From Endoryza sp044226045 (GTDB lineage: Bacteria > Bacteroidota > Bacteroidia > Chitinophagales > Chitinophagaceae): a stretch of 64,000 nt of DNA. The DNA is taken from contig JBGAHR010000002.1 of NCBI GenBank assembly GCA_044226045.1, positions 62,001 to 126,000 of the forward strand, in the 5' to 3' direction. Below the pieces are notes generated by a model. The model searched no databases. It was given only the letters and a program-made list of their open reading frames with translations, and was not told the origin of the DNA. Of the stretch, positions 59,943-64,000 are shown one piece after another (the stretch's first letter is position 1; the number at the start of each line of letters is the position of its first letter). Made by a program: the position numbers and the translations under genes.

Positions 59943-61733
59943 TCAGGCGGGCTGGGTTTGCTTTTCGAACTGCATTTTGTGCAGGTTGGCATAAAACCCT
60001 CCCTTCTGCATCAGCTGATCGTGGGTACCCATTTCCCGGATTACGCCTTTGTCCATCACGATGATGTTATTGGCCTTCCGGATAGTCGACAGCCGGTGGG
60101 CAATGACAATGGAAGTGCGGCCGGCAATAAGTTTGTCGATCGCATGCTGGATCAGTATTTCGCTTTGGGTATCAACGGATGAGGTGGCTTCGTCGAGGAT
60201 CAGGATTGATGGGTTGTAGAGCAGTGCCCGGATAAAGGATATGAGCTGTCGTTGACCGAGGGAGAGGGTATTTCCCCGTTCCATCACATTATAATTATAT
60301 CCGCCGGGCAATTGCATGATGAAATCATGCATATCGATCATTTTCGCCGCTGCAATGACCTGCTCGGTGCTGATATCGGGGTTTCGCAGGGTGATATTAT
60401 CCATGATGGATCCTGAAAACAGGAATACATCCTGCAAAACAACTCCAATATTCTTTCGGAGGGAATCCAGCTTGTAATGGTCGATGGGAACATCATCAAT
60501 CCGGATCTGGCCTTTCTGAATATGGTAAAGGCGATTCAGCAGGCTGATGATGGAAGTCTTGCCGCTGCCGGTATGGCCAACCAGCGCAATGGTTTCTCCC
60601 GGGCGGGCCATGAAACTGATATCTGACAGGACATATTTGTCGCCGGTATACGAAAAGCTGACTTTATCGAACTCTATTTTTCCTTTTACTTCTTTCGGGT
60701 CATAGGTTTCGAGTGGAGAGGGATGAATATAGTCTTCATTGTCCAGCACTTTGAACACGCGTTCGCTGGCAATCATTCCCATCTGCAGTACGTTGAACTT
60801 ATCGGCAATTACCCGAAGCGGGCGGAACAGCAGGTTCAGGAAGAGCATGAAGGAAATGATTTTTCCGGCCATTTCACCGGCTTCAATACTTGTCATTCCC
60901 ATCGACCGGGTGGCAGCCCACCATACGAGTAATCCGGTGGAAACGGCGAGTATGATCTCTACCAGTGGAAAGAAGACTGAATAAGCGAAAATGGCATTGA
61001 TATTTGCATTTCTGTGTTCGCGGTTGATTTTACGAAACTTGTCGAACTCTTTGTCTTCGGCTGCAAAAGACTGCACTACCTGCATGCCGGTTAAATGTTC
61101 CTGTACAAAAGCATTCAAAGCCGCCACGGCATTTCTAACCCGGATAAAAGATCTGTTTACGCTTTCTTTAAAGAAATAAGTTGCTACGATCAGGAAAGGG
61201 AAAGGAGCCAGGCAGATCAGCGTGAGCTTCCAATCAATGAAAAACATCACCAGCAAAATAGAAATGATAGACAAGAGATCGGCAATGATGGGGATAAGAC
61301 CTTCCGCGAAAATATCATTGATCGATTCAATATCATTAATGGTTCGGGTGGTAAGTGTACCTATCGGGGTTTTGTCGAATTGAGACAGGTTCAACCCCAA
61401 CACCTTACCATATACCTTCTGCCGAAGATCGTTGACTACATTTTGTCCGAGCCAGGCGGTGATATAGGTAAAATAAAAGCGGAAGGCGGATTCAATCAGC
61501 AACAGGCCGATCTGAATCAGGGTGATCCAGATCACCCAGTTCAAACTTCCCTCCATCACATATTTATTGATGGTATGCTGTATCATCCAGGGCCTTGCAG
61601 GTGCGAAAATAGCCAGCAAAAAAGCCAACACGATAGAAAGATAAAAGCGCCTCCGGTAAGGACGCGCATAATGGAACACACGCTTCAACAGGCTAAAATC
61701 AAAAATCTTCTTCTTTACGTTCTTATCTGGCAT
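59943..61733 (-). CDS. ABC transporter permease/ATP-binding fusion (exporter, MsbA-like)
   Basis: A 596-residue half-transporter: six membrane helices in residues about 30-320, then the ATPase with Walker A GHTGSGKT, signature LSLGQRQL, Walker B ILILDEATSSVD and H-loop IAHRLS. The order fits homodimeric exporters of the MsbA/BmrA type for lipids or drugs; the substrate is unknown. A 14-bp AAGTCAAAATTCAA repeat lies 12 bases before its ATG. Confidence 0.93.
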   Translation of the reverse strand: MPDKNVKKKIFDFSLLKRVFHYARPYRRRFYLSIVLAFLLAIFAPARPWMIQHTINKYVMEGSLNWVIWITLIQIGLLLIESAFRFYFTYITAWLGQNVVNDLRQKVYGKVLGLNLSQFDKTPIGTLTTRTINDIESINDIFAEGLIPIIADLLSIISILLVMFFIDWKLTLICLAPFPFLIVATYFFKESVNRSFIRVRNAVAALNAFVQEHLTGMQVVQSFAAEDKEFDKFRKINREHRNANINAIFAYSVFFPLVEIILAVSTGLLVWWAATRSMGMTSIEAGEMAGKIISFMLFLNLLFRPLRVIADKFNVLQMGMIASERVFKVLDNEDYIHPSPLETYDPKEVKGKIEFDKVSFSYTGDKYVLSDISFMARPGETIALVGHTGSGKTSIISLLNRLYHIQKGQIRIDDVPIDHYKLDSLRKNIGVVLQDVFLFSGSIMDNITLRNPDISTEQVIAAAKMIDMHDFIMQLPGGYNYNVMERGNTLSLGQRQLISFIRALLYNPSILILDEATSSVDTQSEILIQHAIDKLIAGRTSIVIAHRLSTIRKANNIIVMDKGVIREMGTHDQLMQKGGFYANLHKMQFEKQTQPA

Positions 61734-61745
61734 GTTATTGAGTGA

Positions 61746-61812
61746 AAGTCAAAATTCAAAAGTCAAAATTCAAAAGTCAAAATTCAAAAGTCAAAAGTCA
61801 AAATTCAAAATT
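61746..61812. repeat. 14-bp tandem repeat GTCAAAATTCAAAA
   Basis: Units begin at 61748, 61762, 61776 and 61797, with a 7-base half unit at 61790. It lies just upstream of the ABC exporter ATG (minus strand) and may affect its promoter. Confidence 0.8.
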
Positions 61813-61854
61813 GTGACAACCTTACTCTGAAACCATTGGGTTGAGTTAGCAGCT

Positions 61855-62120
61855 ACTGTTTCTGTTTCCGTTTCCGTTTCTCTTTCTCTTTCCGTTTCCC
61901 TTTCTCTTTCCGTTTCTCTTTCTCTTTCCGTTTCTCTTTCTCTTTCCGTTTCTCTTTCTCTTTCCGTTTCTCTTTCTCTTTCCGTTTCCCTTTCTCTTTC
62001 CGTTTCCCTTTCTCTTTCCCTTTCTGTTTCCCTTTCCGTTTCCCTTTCTCTTTCCCTTTCCGTTTCTCTTTCTCTTTCCGCTCTCGCTCCCACTCCCGCT
62101 CCCATTCCCGCTCCCGCTCC
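61855..62120. repeat. 18-bp pyrimidine repeat reaching the stop codon of the edge gene
   Basis: About ten units of TTTCTCTTTCTCTTTCCG (18 bases) at 61857-62073, with CCC-bearing variants, then CGCTCTCGCTCCCACTCCCGC-type units to 62120. The tract ends directly at the stop codon (62121-62123) of the minus-strand gene. On the gene strand it is purine-rich and the order is GGGAGC-type first, GGAAAGAG-type second. Confidence 0.9.
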
Positions 62121-64000
62121 CTACAGTTCTCCCATCGCTTTCCTGTATGCTTTTATAAACAGGGCTCCGAGGTTTTTGTACGGCGGAATGTAATCATCGA
62201 ATTTTTCCTTGGAGTCGGCATTGGTGAACCTGGAATCGAGGTCTTTCCACATGCTGAGCCATTCGATATTTCGTCCGGACAGCAGCGTGCTGTTAATAGC
62301 CTGCAAGATAGGCTCATTTACATGCATGGTGCCGGTTTGTTTGGAGGAAATGATATGGGCATCGTGACTAATCGACAATACTTCGTTGATATTATTGTAT
62401 CCGCCGCAGGAACCGAGAATGACGATCCTGGCCGTAGGCATGATGCGTTTCATGGTGGATTTTACATGGTAACTATGACCACGATGCACATAGATCGTGG
62501 GTTTGAGCTTTTTATCGTAGAGAAAATCGCTCAGTTTGTTGATGGCTTCTTCATCGAGGTCTTCGCCTTTTTCACTGAAAAGTGGCTTATTGGCGTAAAT
62601 CTGGATCTTATGACCTTTCAGAGAAGTGATAGCCACCCATTTCGGATTATCCTGTATTTTCCAGTCGGCCTTATTTCTGAAATTTCCCAGGAAGCTGACA
62701 TAGGAGTTCTGTCCGTCCTTGTCTTCGTCGCCATAGAAAAATACCTGCATAATGATGCGCCCGCTGTCATCTTTCAGCTTTGAATAGTCGATAGAATAAA
62801 CGGGGGGAATTCCCAGTGAAGAAGACAAATCAACTTTCTGGGAGGTATCGGCCGACTTGAAAAGTATCTGTAGAATGTTATAAATGACCGATCCCTTTTT
62901 GTTGGTCAGGCGATTATTTTTTTCGTAGTTGGTTTGTGCTTCCTGGCGAATAAAAGCGGCCAGGTTAGGGTTTTTATCCACGATGCTGCTGTAAGAATCC
63001 GCCACATCCACCGCTTCTTCTGTTCCATCTGTTTTCTCCAGGCCGATGACAAAGGCTTTCATTAGAATATTTTCATTGCCTTTTTCCATTCTTGACAGAA
63101 AATCATTGAGAGTATTGTATCCTGCGCAGATCTTTATAAATTTTCTGAAAAAATCCGCATTCACGCTCATCAGGAGGCTGTCGCTACGAGGATTTGTCAT
63201 TCGTTGAAAGATGCGGGGATAAACTCCTTTTACAAAACTCGAGGTATAGATCTCATCTTCCCCTAGCACAGCCAGGTAATAGAGTTCCTGTGGAGTCAGG
63301 CCATCGAGTCTTTTGAATCGTATGGCTTCATTGTTCACAGAGTGCAGTGCATTGATCTCCCTGATAAAATACTCTTTGGCTTTGCGCGCCATCATGTCGA
63401 CCAGCGACCGCATTTCCCTCGCCGTATCCCGATAGGGAGGTAGCAGTCGGCCGGCATATTCGATGCGGGTCTGGACCATCAGGCGATAGTACGCCAGGTC
63501 GTTTTCTCTCACTTTGTCGATATCGGCCAGTGTTATTTTTCCGCGCAGTATATTTTCAAGGAAGGGGAAATACAGTCTGCCGCTTTTACTGTTTGCCATC
63601 TGGGCAACAGTGCGAATCAGCGTATCAGGATGTTGCCTGATCCGGTTGCCCAGGGAATTATGAGCCTGTGCAACATCATATAGTTTCTGGATATCCAGGT
63701 GACCGGCAATTCTGATCAGACTGTCGGTAAAATAGTAACTGGTGTTATTTTTCAGAACATTGAAAATCTCTTCCGGGTGCAGACCGCAATATTTCCTGAC
63801 CAGTTCGATTCGGGAAGCGGGCACCCCGGGATTCTCAGATGGATACAGAAAACACTCTACCAGAATTTTTCCAACGGCATAACTGTTGCGGTCGATGACT
63901 GGTTTTATGCTTTCACCCCGGCTATCGAGTAACAGGCTTTCCTGGAAGGCATTGACCAGTGCAGAGGCTATTTCGGGAGAGAAATCGGGTTTATTCCAGT
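62121..64000 (-). CDS. Large protein with His/Cys dyad domain, N-terminus beyond the window
   Basis: The frame is open to the right edge, so at least 625 residues are present and the start is outside. The GTG at 63824 is not the true start. Most of the protein is helical and charged. The C-terminal part carries IYVHRGHSYHV (His codons at 62475 and 62484) and, 20 residues on, IVILGSCGGYN (Cys codon 62406-62408). The order His-Gly then Ser-Cys-Gly after a hydrophobic strand recalls clan CD cysteine peptidases (caspase, C11, CHAT). Whether it is active is not known. No domain is named with certainty. Confidence 0.7.
   Translation of the reverse strand, partial: WNKPDFSPEIASALVNAFQESLLLDSRGESIKPVIDRNSYAVGKILVECFLYPSENPGVPASRIELVRKYCGLHPEEIFNVLKNNTSYYFTDSLIRIAGHLDIQKLYDVAQAHNSLGNRIRQHPDTLIRTVAQMANSKSGRLYFPFLENILRGKITLADIDKVRENDLAYYRLMVQTRIEYAGRLLPPYRDTAREMRSLVDMMARKAKEYFIREINALHSVNNEAIRFKRLDGLTPQELYYLAVLGEDEIYTSSFVKGVYPRIFQRMTNPRSDSLLMSVNADFFRKFIKICAGYNTLNDFLSRMEKGNENILMKAFVIGLEKTDGTEEAVDVADSYSSIVDKNPNLAAFIRQEAQTNYEKNNRLTNKKGSVIYNILQILFKSADTSQKVDLSSSLGIPPVYSIDYSKLKDDSGRIIMQVFFYGDEDKDGQNSYVSFLGNFRNKADWKIQDNPKWVAITSLKGHKIQIYANKPLFSEKGEDLDEEAINKLSDFLYDKKLKPTIYVHRGHSYHVKSTMKRIMPTARIVILGSCGGYNNINEVLSISHDAHIISSKQTGTMHVNEPILQAINSTLLSGRNIEWLSMWKDLDSRFTNADSKEKFDDYIPPYKNLGALFIKAYRKAMGEL

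Noticed and set aside
61791..62105. Open frame reading ERETERERE on the minus strand
   Set aside because: It is only the translation of the 18-bp pyrimidine repeat; no start signal and no protein-like composition.
1..64000. Prophage, integrated element or defence island
   Set aside because: No integrase, transposase, phage structural gene, restriction enzyme or toxin-antitoxin pair could be recognised.

Overview
The window looks like a chromosomal segment of a Bacteroidota member, most likely family Chitinophagaceae. Five proteins end in type IX secretion (T9SS type A) sorting domains. Typical family genes are present: DUF3098 beside ftsX and uppP, a UMF1-type MFS carrier, a SusC-like TonB receptor and an RprY-like regulator. 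Several genes are preceded by the Bacteroidota -7 box TAnnTTTG, sometimes with TTG/TTTG 17-22 bases upstream. I see no prophage, transposase, CRISPR array, tRNA or rRNA. Both edges cut genes: the C-terminal end of recQ on the left, and a His/Cys-dyad protein on the right.

Layout. 1-4.4 kb: recQ end, HerA-like ATPase, GroES-fold protein, orphan response regulator, ruvB. 4.5-6.8 kb: a MarR operon with NmrA-like and quinone-oxidoreductase-like genes and two palindromic operators. 6.9-18.5 kb: small conserved protein, cytoplasmic M23-fold protein, EEP hydrolase, tricorn-like S41 protease, exported proteins including a formylglycine-generating-enzyme-like protein, and leuS carrying an in-frame palindromic insert. 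18.6-25.6 kb: ftsX, DUF3098, uppP, MFS, MBL hydrolase, DUF3108, flippase, ruvC. 25.6-32.9 kb: HIT, greA, lipoprotein, GH78 rhamnosidase, 2-hydroxyacid dehydrogenase, rsmA, pdxA. 33-45.9 kb: three T9SS cargo proteins, a LolA-like protein, sugar isomerase, SUMF1-domain and Gfo/Idh/MocA genes, and an ABC-2 transporter. 46.2-51.1 kb: a six-gene operon running from a TonB-dependent receptor to a winged-helix regulator. 51.5-55.3 kb: two paralogous T9SS cargo genes with repeat-rich 3' regions. 55.6-59.8 kb: atpBEFHA. 60-64 kb: ABC exporter and the edge gene.

The most unusual non-coding feature is a composite 3'-flank cassette. Read along the adjacent gene, it runs: stop codon, purine-rich tract, a tract resembling CTCAGCGTC, an array of about 9-bp AATTCG units, a nearly invariant block of about 30 nt, then an intrinsic terminator. 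It occurs around 51.3, 53.3 and 53.7 kb, with partial forms at 52.9, 45.9, 62.0 and possibly 26.0 kb. At several sites the low-complexity tract starts at or within a few bases of the stop codon. Together with the leuS insert, this points to several families of short repeats that colonise 3' flanks and occasionally a coding sequence. Functions of the cassettes, the exported FGE-like protein and the TonB-to-winged-helix operon are inferred only.
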